NCBI GenBank assembly: GCA_025997155.1
Contig: BNUF01000016.1
Coordinates: forward strand, 1-24,026
Reading direction: 5' to 3'
DNA: 24,026 bases
Source: Clostridia bacterium
Lineage (GTDB): Bacteria > Bacillota > Clostridia > Lachnospirales > WQUN01
Positions 14,234 to 21,979 of this stretch are shown one piece after another. Below the pieces are notes generated by a model that worked only from the letters and a program-made list of their open reading frames with translations, searched no databases and was not told where the DNA came from. The position numbers and the translations under genes are program-made. Position 1 is the stretch's first letter, and each line of letters begins with the position of its first letter.

Positions 14234-14268
14234 GCAAGCGCATAATTTTATGCGCTTGCTTTCTTTTT
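14234..14268 (+). terminator. strong intrinsic terminator
   Basis: GCAAGCGCATAA (14234-14245) pairs fully with TTATGCGCTTGC (14248-14259), followed by TTTCTTTTT (14260-14268 region). The T tract runs straight into the GGAGG ribosome site of the next gene, leaving no space for a new promoter. Genes downstream must be read by read-through or antitermination, or from a promoter not visible here. Confidence 0.9.
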
Positions 14269-14278
14269 GGAGGTAGTT

Positions 14279-14827
14279 ATGGAAATCGTCAAGATAAGGG
14301 TGTCAGACGTTATACCATATGAAAACAATCCGCGCATAAATACGGACGCTGTTATGCCACTTGCTGACAGTATTCGTAGTTTCGGCTTCAACTCTCCAGT
14401 TATTCTTGACAAGGATAAGGTGATTATTTGCGGACACACACGTCTATTGGCGGCTCAAATCCTTGGAATTGAAGAAATTCCTTGTATAATTGCCGCCGAC
14501 CTTACGCCAGAGCAAGTTAAAGCATACCGGATATATGACAACAGAGTAGCAGATTTCTCTAAGTGGGACAAGAAACTGTTGGAGGAAGAAATTGAGTCCA
14601 TTGACAACTATGATGTAAGAACCTATTTTCGCTCTGATTTCAAATTTTACTCTAACATTGAAGATGATGAAAGTGAGAGCGATGACATATTTACCTATGA
14701 CATAACTTTCACATCAAGTGTGAATTTTGAAGAATTTCGTAGGTTCTTAACCCTATTGACTGCGAAATTTCCGGAGTTATCAACCAATACGGAACGCTTT
14801 GAAGCGCAGATTAAGGAGTGGGCGTAA
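14279..14827 (+). CDS. ParB/Srx-like domain protein, copy 1
   Basis: Start at ATG 14279, seven bases after GGAGG. The 182-residue protein has the ParB N-terminal (sulfiredoxin-like) domain at residues 1-95: VIPYENNPR (11-19), a helix ADSIRSFGF, VIICGHTR (48-55, the nucleotide/phosphate motif equivalent to ParB GExR), then LPEQVKAYR-like helix (LTPEQVKAYRIYDNR). The HTH and dimer domain of chromosomal ParB are absent. The C-terminal part (135-182: YDITFTSSVNFEEFRRFLTLL, then KFPEL) is a small domain shared with the next gene. Proteins of this type accompany phage methyltransferases and PAPS-reductase-like enzymes. First gene of the five-gene cassette; AT-richer than the early genes. Confidence 0.85.
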   Translation: MEIVKIRVSDVIPYENNPRINTDAVMPLADSIRSFGFNSPVILDKDKVIICGHTRLLAAQILGIEEIPCIIAADLTPEQVKAYRIYDNRVADFSKWDKKLLEEEIESIDNYDVRTYFRSDFKFYSNIEDDESESDDIFTYDITFTSSVNFEEFRRFLTLLTAKFPELSTNTERFEAQIKEWA

Positions 14828-15378
14828 TGATTAGAGAGATTAAAACATCTGAACTGCGCCCATATGAAAACAACCCGCGCAGGAACGATGAAACAGTAGA
14901 GCAACTCAAAGACAGCATACGGAGGTTTGGCTTTCGTTCTCCATTAGTGATTGACCGTAATAACGTTATCATATGCGGTCACGCTCGATATAAAGCCGCT
15001 CTTAGTATAGGGTTATCAACGCTACCCTGCGTTATTGCTGACGAACTAACCGAAGAACAGACTCGCGCATATCGAATAGCTGATAACGCTGTTGCAGAAA
15101 TAGCTGTTTGGGACAAAATTTTGCTTAATAGGGAAATGGCAGAGTTTGAATCTCTCGAACCGAAATATGAGGACATTGATGATTCAGAAAATATTACCGA
15201 AGACGCAACGGAGCAAGATGTCAAGGAAAGTTCCATAGCCTTTACTTTAACATTCCCGGACGCGGAACGTCTTCGTGAGTTTAAGAAGTTCATAACTGCT
15301 TTGAAAAAAGAGTTTCCGGATTGTCAAAACAACGAGGAACGAGTATTGCGAAAGGTGGCAAGTATTCTCAATGAATAA
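14827..15378 (+). CDS. ParB/Srx-like domain protein, copy 2
   Basis: Start at ATG 14827, sharing its A with the stop TAA of copy 1. The 183-residue protein is a clear paralogue of copy 1: LRPYENNPR (10-18), DSIRRFGFRSP, VIICGHAR (47-54), LTEEQTRAYRIADN. It has the same small C-terminal domain (AFTLTFPDAERLREFKKFITAL, split here at LREFKK, then KEFPD). The pair arose by tandem duplication and has diverged. Having two copies suggests a heterodimer or two specificities; that is inference. It overlaps the start of the PAPS-reductase gene by eight bases. Confidence 0.85.
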   Translation: MIREIKTSELRPYENNPRRNDETVEQLKDSIRRFGFRSPLVIDRNNVIICGHARYKAALSIGLSTLPCVIADELTEEQTRAYRIADNAVAEIAVWDKILLNREMAEFESLEPKYEDIDDSENITEDATEQDVKESSIAFTLTFPDAERLREFKKFITALKKEFPDCQNNEERVLRKVASILNE

Positions 15379-16492
15379 AAAAATACACATCGAAAAAGAC
15401 GTATTCACTGCCGCCAAAGAGCGCGTGAAGAATACACTATTGGAATATGATGACTGTGCTTGCGCTTTTTCCGGCGGTAAAGATTCTCTCGTCACAATAA
15501 ACCTTGTTGACGCTGTTCGCAAAGAAATGGGCTTGCAAGGTAAGACAAAGGTGTTTTTCCGTGACGAAGAACTAATATCCGGAAACGTCATTGAATTTGT
15601 TAAATCAATCGCCGAAAGCGGTAGGTTTGATTTTAGATATTTCGCAATCCCGCTTGAAAGCACAAAAGTCTTGTTAGGTAAACCCACCAGTTACGTTCAA
15701 TGGGACTGTAACCGCCAACATTTGCGACAACCGCCCGACTACGCAATAAAAGCAGAACCGTATAGGGTGTTTAGCCAGTATAACGCTGATGATTTTATCG
15801 CACAGGGAATGAATGGCAGAGTAGCATTTTTTCTCGGAATCCGGGCGCAGGAAAGTCTTAACAGACTTCAAATGCTCTTAAAGAAAAAGAGTAGCAGAAA
15901 CTATGTGTTCCCGCAGACAAAGCGTGTATCGACGGTCTGCCCAATATACGATTGGACAGAAGATGACGTGTTCCTCTACTTCTACAAGGAGAAAGTACCA
16001 TACTGTGAGATTTATGATAATCAAATGCTCAATTTCGAGGGATTGCGCGTTGCTACGCCATTCATAGCGGAAAGTGCGGCACATTTCAACAAGATTCGTA
16101 CACGCGACCCAATATATTATCAGCAGTTGGTTGATTTGTTTCCCGAAATGCTCGTTCAAGAGAGATACTTTGCCGAATACGACAAATCTACGTCGGGAGT
16201 GGACTTTGGCAAATACAGTCGTGACGCGAAAGGCATTTATGCTTTTATTGATGACGTATTAGATGACCAACACCAAAAAGATGTCGCAAAGAAAAAAGCG
16301 TTAGCGGCAATATCGGCACGGGAAACAAGGTTGAAGACCAATCCCGAATCAATCAAAAATCTTGGCGGCTATCCATTGCTGTACATTATGGAAAGTGTGC
16401 TGAACGGTTCATACAAAAGATACATTAAGGCTTGCTTAATGCCGACAGATAAACATTTTGAATATGAGGGGGTGGACAAAAATGCGCTATAA
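15371..16492 (+). CDS. PAPS reductase-family PP-loop protein (DUF3440, IbrA/DndC-like)
   Basis: A 373-residue protein with the PP-loop signature SGGKDS at residues 34-39 in CACAFSGGKDSLVTINL, which binds ATP and adenylates a substrate. Next comes the family segment KVFFRDEELI, then QWDCNRQHLRQPPDYA and FFLGIRAQESLNR (arginine-containing second motif), CPIYDWTEDDVFLYF and the C-terminal helical DUF3440-like half with YIKACLMPTDKHF. IbrA of E. coli and DndC/SspD of phosphorothioate systems belong to this group. IbrA is encoded beside a ParB-like partner IbrB, as here. The chemistry could be sulfur transfer or nucleotide activation for modifying DNA or tRNA; the substrate is unknown. AAAGGTGG precedes the start. 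Confidence 0.88.
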   Translation: MNKKIHIEKDVFTAAKERVKNTLLEYDDCACAFSGGKDSLVTINLVDAVRKEMGLQGKTKVFFRDEELISGNVIEFVKSIAESGRFDFRYFAIPLESTKVLLGKPTSYVQWDCNRQHLRQPPDYAIKAEPYRVFSQYNADDFIAQGMNGRVAFFLGIRAQESLNRLQMLLKKKSSRNYVFPQTKRVSTVCPIYDWTEDDVFLYFYKEKVPYCEIYDNQMLNFEGLRVATPFIAESAAHFNKIRTRDPIYYQQLVDLFPEMLVQERYFAEYDKSTSGVDFGKYSRDAKGIYAFIDDVLDDQHQKDVAKKKALAAISARETRLKTNPESIKNLGGYPLLYIMESVLNGSYKRYIKACLMPTDKHFEYEGVDKNAL

Positions 16493-17021
16493 CTCGCAGG
16501 AATATGTTGATGTGTATAATCGTTGCGGAGAATTTCCGTCAATCCACGACTATATATTCAATGTAGCCAGTACCATATCAAATGCAAGCGCACTCAACGC
16601 CGCCGACTTGGGAGCGAGTACCGGACTGCTCACTATACGCCTACGCAAGGTTTTTAAGAGCGTAACAGGGTATGAAGCTTCTGATGACGCTATACAACGT
16701 TCCGTTTCCGCCGCGAAGTTGAAGAAATTCAAGATAACCCCATTGTCACTAAAAGAGTTTGAAAAGGAACTTTTGCCGTATGATATTATTATCGCACGTC
16801 GAGTGTTCCCGGAATTGTATGACGCAAAGGTTGTATTTGACCTCCCAGAGATATTTTTCCGAACAGGGATTAAGTACATCTTGTTGGAGGGCAGAAAACC
16901 CGTGGCAAGACCCTCAAATCCATTATGGAGCGCGGACTTGGAAGCAAAAGTATTTGAAAACTTCTACCGCGTTATTAAGGTTGAGGGCGAAGTAAGATTA
17001 TTGGAGGTGAGAACGCAATGA
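16482..17021 (+). CDS. class I SAM-dependent methyltransferase-like protein
   Basis: Start at ATG 16482 after GGGGGTGG, overlapping the PAPS-reductase gene by eleven bases; an upstream start at 16458 would overlap more and lacks a site. The 179-residue protein has motif I ADLGASTG (residues 41-48), then VTGYEASDDAIQRS (motif II acidic end), and DIIIARRVFPEL in place of the usual DPPY/NPPY motif IV. Lack of an N/D-PP-Y motif argues against a standard adenine or N4-cytosine methylase. The protein is short for a DNA methylase and has no target-recognition domain, so it may depend on its ParB neighbours. The substrate is unknown. Confidence 0.75.
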   Translation: MRYNSQEYVDVYNRCGEFPSIHDYIFNVASTISNASALNAADLGASTGLLTIRLRKVFKSVTGYEASDDAIQRSVSAAKLKKFKITPLSLKEFEKELLPYDIIIARRVFPELYDAKVVFDLPEIFFRTGIKYILLEGRKPVARPSNPLWSADLEAKVFENFYRVIKVEGEVRLLEVRTQ

Positions 17022-17518
17022 AACACCCGATAGACAATATGCAATGGATAGCGGTTGACGAATTGAAAAGCAACGACTATAATCCGAACGTCGTATTCAA
17101 GAGTGAACTCTCGCTATTGAAATTCTCGCTTCTAACTAACGGTTGGATACAGCCTGTGCTGATAACGCAAGATAAGGTAATCATTGACGGTTTTCATCGA
17201 GCAACGCTTGCTAAAACCGATAAAGATGTGCGTAAACTTACAGATGGCAAAATTCCTTGCGCGGTGTTGGAACTGTCGGAAGAAGAACGCATAATGCTAA
17301 CCATACGCATTAACCGAGCGAAAGGTAGTCACGTTGCTTTCAAAATGAGCGATTGCGTTAAGCAACTCATAAGAGATTATGGACTTTCAGTTGACTCCGT
17401 ATGCAAAGGTATAGGCGCAACAAAGAACGAGATTGAATTGTTGCTTTGCGATGATGTCTTTAAGAAGAAAGGCATTAACGAGAGTACACAGTATTCACAG
17501 GCGTGGATAGTGGGGTGA
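17018..17518 (+). CDS. ParB/Srx-like domain protein, copy 3 (IbrB-like)
   Basis: The ATG overlaps the methyltransferase stop (ATGA). The 166-residue protein has the ParB N-terminal fold: VDELKSNDYNPN (13-24), then VIIDGFHR at 54-61 (the phosphate-binding motif), and LSEEERIMLTIRINRAKGSH. It differs from copies 1 and 2: its motif is DGFHR, and it keeps a helical C-terminal part (CVKQLIRDYGLSVDSVCKGIGATKNEIELLL) resembling the HTH of true ParB proteins. It is therefore closer to IbrB, the natural partner of the PP-loop gene two positions earlier. Last gene of the cassette, followed directly by terminase small subunit. Confidence 0.85.
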   Translation: MKHPIDNMQWIAVDELKSNDYNPNVVFKSELSLLKFSLLTNGWIQPVLITQDKVIIDGFHRATLAKTDKDVRKLTDGKIPCAVLELSEEERIMLTIRINRAKGSHVAFKMSDCVKQLIRDYGLSVDSVCKGIGATKNEIELLLCDDVFKKKGINESTQYSQAWIVG

Positions 17519-17524
17519 TTGAAT

Positions 17525-18025
17525 ATGGCAAGAACACCTTTGTACCGGAGCGAGTTCCACGACCCGTGGGCGTGGTCGTTGGCTATTCTCGGAAGAACTG
17601 ATGTGGAAATAGCCGAAGCAATGGGAATCTCCCGAAAGACGTTAAGTGCGTGGAAATACACAAAAATGCCCGACAATACAAAGGTGTTGACATCTTTTGG
17701 AGAAGCCCTTGCGAACGGCAAGGACGCAATAGACTTGCAAGTTGAGCAAGCCCTTTTCAAACGAGCGATAGGGTACACCATAGTTGAGAAAGAACAATTT
17801 AAGGTCAACGGTGAAACTCGTACCAAGCTAAAAGATAAACATATTCCACCCGACACCAAAGCCGCCGAAGCGTGGCTATATAACAGGCAATCCGATAGGT
17901 GGCGACCGCCGCAACAAGTGGCGGTAAACATCAAGAGCGAAGACGAAAACGGCAATACGCACAGCGTGGTTGTTCTGCCGTTCGGGTCTGATTGCCGAAT
18001 AAATAATGACGAAAGCGAGGGATAA
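17525..18025 (+). CDS. terS: terminase small subunit
   Basis: Start at ATG 17525, with GGGGTGAT at suitable spacing; the TTG at 17519 is less likely. The 166-residue protein has an N-terminal HTH (IAEAMGISRKTLSAWK, residues 28-50) that binds the packaging site. The central helices (SFGEALANGKDAIDLQVEQALFKRA, here SFGEALANGKDAID then QVEQALFKRA) and the KHIPPDTKAAEAWLYNRQSDRW end are typical of phage terminase small subunits. It is next to the large subunit, six bases apart. The packaging site probably lies in or near this gene; I cannot see it. Confidence 0.9.
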   Translation: MARTPLYRSEFHDPWAWSLAILGRTDVEIAEAMGISRKTLSAWKYTKMPDNTKVLTSFGEALANGKDAIDLQVEQALFKRAIGYTIVEKEQFKVNGETRTKLKDKHIPPDTKAAEAWLYNRQSDRWRPPQQVAVNIKSEDENGNTHSVVVLPFGSDCRINNDESEG

Positions 18026-18031
18026 AAACGT

Positions 18032-19426
18032 GTGTCTTCCAAGATTAGCCCACAGCAAGGTCCGCAAACCTTGTTTCTCACGACAGAAGCAGACATTGCG
18101 ATATACGGCGGCGCGGCAGGAGGAGGCAAGTCGTTTGCCCTCCTGCTTACTCCATTGCCTTATGTTGGAATAAAAGGCTTTGGTACAGTAATTTTTCGCC
18201 GCGACTATGGTATGATATTCTCTGAGGGGTCACTATGGGACGAATCAATGCGACTTTACACTGCGTTAGGTAACGTAACCGTTAAAAGAGGTCAAGCGGA
18301 AATGCGATTTACTGACCGCAAAGGTGACACCATAAGTAAAATATCATACCGCCACATAGCCCGCGACGATGAGTTATCGAACTGGCAGGGTTCGCAAATC
18401 TGTCAGATTTGTTTTGACGAGTTGACGCATTTCAGTCAAAAGCAATTTTTCTATATGCTGTCGCGTAATCGCTCGACTTGCGGCGTTCGTCCGTTTGTTC
18501 GCGCAACGTGTAACCCCGACGCTGATAGTTGGGTAGCTAAATTTATTAGTTGGTGGATAAACGACGAAACAGGATATGCCATTCAAGAACGTAGCGGTGT
18601 GTTGCGTTGGTTCATACGGCGCGGAGAAGAAATACACTGGGCAGACAGCAAAACGGACTTAATCGAACAGTTTGGCTTGAAAACAAGAGAAGAACAAGCA
18701 GAACCAAAATCCGTCACGTTCATTGCGTCAACGATATACGACAACAAGATAATGCTTTCAAAGAACCCGGAATATTTAGCCAACTTGAAAGCGTTACCGA
18801 TTGTGGAACGCGAAAGGTTGTTGTCAGGCAACTGGAAAATTAAGCCCGCCGCAGGATTGTTCTTCAAGCGCACACAAATTGGAGATATGCTTCCCATTAT
18901 TCCTGCTGATGTTAAAACTTGGGTACGCTCTTGGGATTTAGCGGCAACGTCAGAGGACGAGGGCGGCGAACCCGCGTACACGGCAGGCGTTCTTATGGGC
19001 AAAAGGTCAAACGGCAGATATATCGTAGCAGATGTCATCAATCGTAGACTATCATCTTCGGACGTTCGCGCTACAATTAAGCATACGGCGGCAACTGATA
19101 ATGCGCGACTTGGCAGAGTAGCAGTAAGACTTCCCAAAGACCCCGGTCAAGCGGGTAAAGACCAAGCAGAAAGTATGCTCAAATTCTTGGCAGGATATAA
19201 CGTCAAAGCAATTGCGGAGAGTGGTAGCAAGGAAGCGAGAGCAGAACCAGTCGCGGCACAATGGCAAAGTGGAAATTTTGATATTGTCGTGGGCGATTGG
19301 AACGAAATGTACTTCACGCAATTGGAGAGTTTTCCGTCAAGCAAATTCAAAGATATGGTAGACGCAACGAGTACAGCGTTTGCCGAACTCGAAAACGTGT
19401 TTGACATCACCAGTTTAATCACATAG
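18032..19426 (+). CDS. terL: terminase large subunit
   Basis: Begins at GTG 18032 after GAGGG. The 464-residue protein has Walker A GGAAGGGKS (26-34), Walker B ICFDE (126-130) and the nuclease domain with SWDLA (300-304) as its first acidic site, a central segment near RYIVADVINRR and a late DMVDA. It cuts concatemeric phage DNA and drives it into the prohead through the portal using ATP. Length is normal for the family, so packaging should be intact. The gene order TerS-TerL-portal is standard. Confidence 0.96.
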   Translation: MSSKISPQQGPQTLFLTTEADIAIYGGAAGGGKSFALLLTPLPYVGIKGFGTVIFRRDYGMIFSEGSLWDESMRLYTALGNVTVKRGQAEMRFTDRKGDTISKISYRHIARDDELSNWQGSQICQICFDELTHFSQKQFFYMLSRNRSTCGVRPFVRATCNPDADSWVAKFISWWINDETGYAIQERSGVLRWFIRRGEEIHWADSKTDLIEQFGLKTREEQAEPKSVTFIASTIYDNKIMLSKNPEYLANLKALPIVERERLLSGNWKIKPAAGLFFKRTQIGDMLPIIPADVKTWVRSWDLAATSEDEGGEPAYTAGVLMGKRSNGRYIVADVINRRLSSSDVRATIKHTAATDNARLGRVAVRLPKDPGQAGKDQAESMLKFLAGYNVKAIAESGSKEARAEPVAAQWQSGNFDIVVGDWNEMYFTQLESFPSSKFKDMVDATSTAFAELENVFDITSLIT

Positions 19427-19442
19427 AAAGGAGGGCGCGGGT

Positions 19443-20900
19443 ATGGCGACAGACAAACCAAAGGTTACACCTAAAAAAGGCGCGGTTGAACGCCGCGACG
19501 GCTATGTCAACCTTGTAAACAAGTATGGAACTCCGCAGGACAACTCAACGGCATACACCTTTCAGCGTGACGGTATGATACCGGATATTCTGCTGTCGGA
19601 GCATTACGAGCAGAACGGTATGTTTTCAAAGATAATCGACGCGCCCGCCGAGGAAGCGTTAAAACACGGCTTTGAACTCGACGGAGAACTGCCCGAAGCG
19701 GAGGAACTTCTCGCCGACGCGCTTGACGCTCTCGATTGGGAGCAAAAAGCGGCGACGGCTATCAAGTGGGCGCGGTTATACGGCGGCGCGATTATCGTAA
19801 TGTTCATCAATGACGGCGGCGGGATAGACGAACCGCTGAACCGTAACGCGATACAGGGCATAGACGAAATTCGCGTATATGAGCGGGCAATCGTTCAGGC
19901 GGACTGGGAAGCGGCGTTATACGGCGAACCGCAGTATTATTCGGTGAGCAGTTACAGCGGTTACTTCCGCGTTCACGCAAGCAGATGTCTTGTATTCAAG
20001 AACGGAACGCTCCCGGAGTATACTGTCAATCCACAGTACCGCTTTTGGGGCTTGCCCGAATACCTCCGCATAAAACGGGAATTGCAGGAATGTTCCACCG
20101 CCCACGGTTTAGGCGTGAAGTTACTCGACCGTTCCGTTCAAGCCATTTACTCAATGAAAGGTTTGGCGCAACTGTTGTCTACCGAAGACGGCGAGGACAA
20201 AGTTTTGAAACGCCTTGCGCTGATAGATAAGGCGCGTGGTATACTAAGTAGCATAGCGATTGACTCCGACGGCGAGAATTATGATTTTAAGTCCATACCG
20301 TTCAGCGGGGTTAAGGACATAATCGACACAACGTGCAATATGCTCTCCGCAGTCACGAGTATACCGCAGACAGTCCTGTTCGGTCGTTCTCCGGCGGGAA
20401 TGAACGCAACAGGCGTGGGCGACCTTGAAAACTACTACAACCTTGTCGAGCGTATTCAGAAGATAATGCTGTACGGCAATCTGAAAATGCTGTCCGACAT
20501 TATTTTCCGCGCTGCGCTTGCAACAGGCGACGTAGATGAACGACCGTTGGTTAAGTTGAAGTTCAAGCAGTTGTGGAGTCTGTCCGAAACCGAACAAGCG
20601 ATAGTAGAGCAGACACGGGCGGCTACTTCGCTCACAAAAGCGCAGACCGCACAGATGTATATTGATATGGGTGCGATTGACCCGTCGGAGATACGAAAAG
20701 GACTTGCGAACAATGGTGAGTTCGAGATTGAAAAACTTCTTGATGACTTGCCGGAAGCTGACCTTATGAGCGGGTGGGAAGATGAACCGCTTGAACAGGA
20801 GCAAGTTGAAGAAGCCGAAAGCGAGGAAGAACAGGGCGGCGAAAATAATTACGAAAATATAACGACAAACACTGGACAACAGCGTGAAACTATGGTATAA
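19443..20900 (+). CDS. phage portal protein (DUF1073)
   Basis: A 485-residue DUF1073-type portal, the ring through which DNA enters and leaves the capsid. Landmarks: an N-terminal DGYVNLVNKYGT, KIIDAPAEEALKHGFEL, ARLYGGAIIVMFIND (wing strand), RFWGLPEYLRI, the stem helices around IDTTCNMLSAVTSIPQTVLFG, then SPAGMNATGVGDLENYYN, and an acidic C-terminus (EAESEEEQGGENN). GGAGG precedes the ATG. A promoter for the next gene overlaps its final codons and stop. Some database entries of this family carry an anti-CBASS label because of an Acb1-like domain in relatives; I see no HxT/S phosphodiesterase pair here. Confidence 0.9.
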   Translation: MATDKPKVTPKKGAVERRDGYVNLVNKYGTPQDNSTAYTFQRDGMIPDILLSEHYEQNGMFSKIIDAPAEEALKHGFELDGELPEAEELLADALDALDWEQKAATAIKWARLYGGAIIVMFINDGGGIDEPLNRNAIQGIDEIRVYERAIVQADWEAALYGEPQYYSVSSYSGYFRVHASRCLVFKNGTLPEYTVNPQYRFWGLPEYLRIKRELQECSTAHGLGVKLLDRSVQAIYSMKGLAQLLSTEDGEDKVLKRLALIDKARGILSSIAIDSDGENYDFKSIPFSGVKDIIDTTCNMLSAVTSIPQTVLFGRSPAGMNATGVGDLENYYNLVERIQKIMLYGNLKMLSDIIFRAALATGDVDERPLVKLKFKQLWSLSETEQAIVEQTRAATSLTKAQTAQMYIDMGAIDPSEIRKGLANNGEFEIEKLLDDLPEADLMSGWEDEPLEQEQVEEAESEEEQGGENNYENITTNTGQQRETMV

Positions 20901-20901
20901 T
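20873..20901 (+). promoter_or_regulatory. sigma-A promoter of the toxin-antitoxin insert
   Basis: TGGACA (20873-20878), 17-bp spacer, TATAAT (20896-20901). Eleven of twelve key bases match consensus. It overlaps the portal stop codon and lies 33 bp before the antitoxin start. A small CATA/TATG inverted repeat downstream of the -10 could be an autoregulation site. Confidence 0.8.
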
Positions 20902-20934
20902 AGCAACATAGAATAATATGAATGAGGTGCTGTT

Positions 20935-21243
20935 ATGAATACCATAGTCAAGTCAAACCTTAACGTCCGCATTGACGCGGGAATAAAAGAACGCGCAGGG
21001 GCGTTGCTTACTCGTATGGGTATTGACCATACGACCGCTATTGAGATGTTCTATCGGCAGATAATCAATGAGAACCGTCTGCCGTTTACTCCCGCGCCTG
21101 TCATTTCGCTTGAAGACCAACTTCGGGCGGCGGTACGCGGTAAAAACTATCCGAAGGACGTACTCAAAACAAATGAGAAAGGGCAGATAATCGTGGACAA
21201 GGACAAAGACCCCGACCTTTACGATTTCGCGGTAAATGGTTGA
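20935..21243 (+). CDS. RelB/DinJ-family antitoxin
   Basis: A 102-residue protein: KSNLNVRIDAGIKERAGALLTRMGID (residues 6-31) and TTAIEMFYRQI give the ribbon-helix-helix DNA-binding domain of RelB/DinJ antitoxins, which also represses the operon. The C-terminal half (about 50-102) would wrap the toxin. GAGGTGC is the ribosome site. Its stop overlaps the toxin start (TGATG). The partner here looks like a PemK/MazF toxin and not the usual RelE/YafQ, a less common pairing. Confidence 0.85.
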   Translation: MNTIVKSNLNVRIDAGIKERAGALLTRMGIDHTTAIEMFYRQIINENRLPFTPAPVISLEDQLRAAVRGKNYPKDVLKTNEKGQIIVDKDKDPDLYDFAVNG

Positions 21244-21560
21244 TGAACATTTTCGATATTTACCTTGCCTATATGTCGTTTGACGAAGACAAAGGTGGCA
21301 AAGAACGCCCCGTGCTTGTCGTGGATATTGATGACGGTCTTGCGGTTGTCTACAACGTCACATCGCAGTACGGCGGCAAAAGCGAATATATACGTTCTAA
21401 GTATTATCCGCTCAAAGACTGGAAACAGGCAGGATTGCTGAAACAGTCTTATGTAGATACGGTTAAGGCGCGGTACATTGAACAGAGTGTTTGCACAAAG
21501 TCAATAGGAACGCTCACCGAAACTGATAAAACAGGACTGATAGCATTTCTTAACAGATAA
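21243..21560 (+). CDS. PemK/MazF-like type II toxin
   Basis: Start at ATG 21243 overlapping the antitoxin stop. The 105-residue product has NIFDIYLAYMSFDED, then KERPVLVVDIDDG (the loop that in MazF/PemK carries the active Arg), VYNVTSQY and the C-terminal DTVKARYIEQSVCTKSIGTL. This fits the small beta-barrel of PemK/MazF toxins, mRNA interferases that cut RNA to stall growth. MazF-like fold is inferred from the RPVLVV motif and length. Coupled to the antitoxin, as usual for these modules. Confidence 0.75.
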   Translation: MNIFDIYLAYMSFDEDKGGKERPVLVVDIDDGLAVVYNVTSQYGGKSEYIRSKYYPLKDWKQAGLLKQSYVDTVKARYIEQSVCTKSIGTLTETDKTGLIAFLNR

Positions 21561-21580
21561 ACAGTAAGGAGGTCACAGCA

Positions 21581-21901
21581 ATGGAAAAGTTTACGCTGAT
21601 TTATCGAATACTCCGCTTTATTGAATTGACGGCAGACAAAGACGAGTTTGACGCAAGTGCGTTTTCCGAAAAGCATTTTGATGTCACAAAGAACGAGTTT
21701 TTGAACGCGCTTGAAATGATAATTGACGCGAAGTATGTCAAAGGCGTTGAATTGCGGGAAGCGGTAGATTGGCGTATTGACCTATTTATCACGCGACCGA
21801 AACTCACGCTCGACGGGCTTAAATTCCTTGCAACCGATGAGGTTATGAAAAGGGAAGCCCAAAGTGCAAAGGGATTTAACCTCAACTCGCTTATAACATA
21901 G
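21581..21901 (+). CDS. YjcQ-family protein
   Basis: A 106-residue protein: FTLIYRILRFIELTADKDEFDA (N-terminal helix), a central winged-helix-like region (FLNALEMIIDAKYVKGV), and LTLDGLKFLATDEVMKREAQSAKG at the end, the pattern of YjcQ, a small phage/host protein of unknown function with a winged helix fold. AAGGAGG precedes the ATG. It follows the toxin by 20 bp and is followed by a terminator, so it belongs to the same inserted unit. Confidence 0.85.
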   Translation: MEKFTLIYRILRFIELTADKDEFDASAFSEKHFDVTKNEFLNALEMIIDAKYVKGVELREAVDWRIDLFITRPKLTLDGLKFLATDEVMKREAQSAKGFNLNSLIT

Positions 21902-21931
21902 ATATAAAAACAAACACGATAATGAAACGTC

Positions 21932-21958
21932 ACGCCACACGGCGCGGCGTTTTTCTTT
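21932..21958 (+). terminator. intrinsic terminator after YjcQ
   Basis: ACGCC (21932-21936) pairs with GGCGT (21946-21950) around a GC-rich loop, followed by TTTTTCTTTT. Moderate stem, good T tract. It closes the promoter-antitoxin-toxin-YjcQ unit and lies directly before the ribosome site of the head-protein gene. Confidence 0.7.
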
Positions 21959-21979
21959 TGTCTGAAAGGAGGACAGCGA

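Noticed and set aside
19443..20900. Anti-CBASS Acb1 function of the portal protein
   Set aside because: The label exists for relatives in databases, but I see the portal landmarks and no paired HxT/HxS phosphodiesterase motif.
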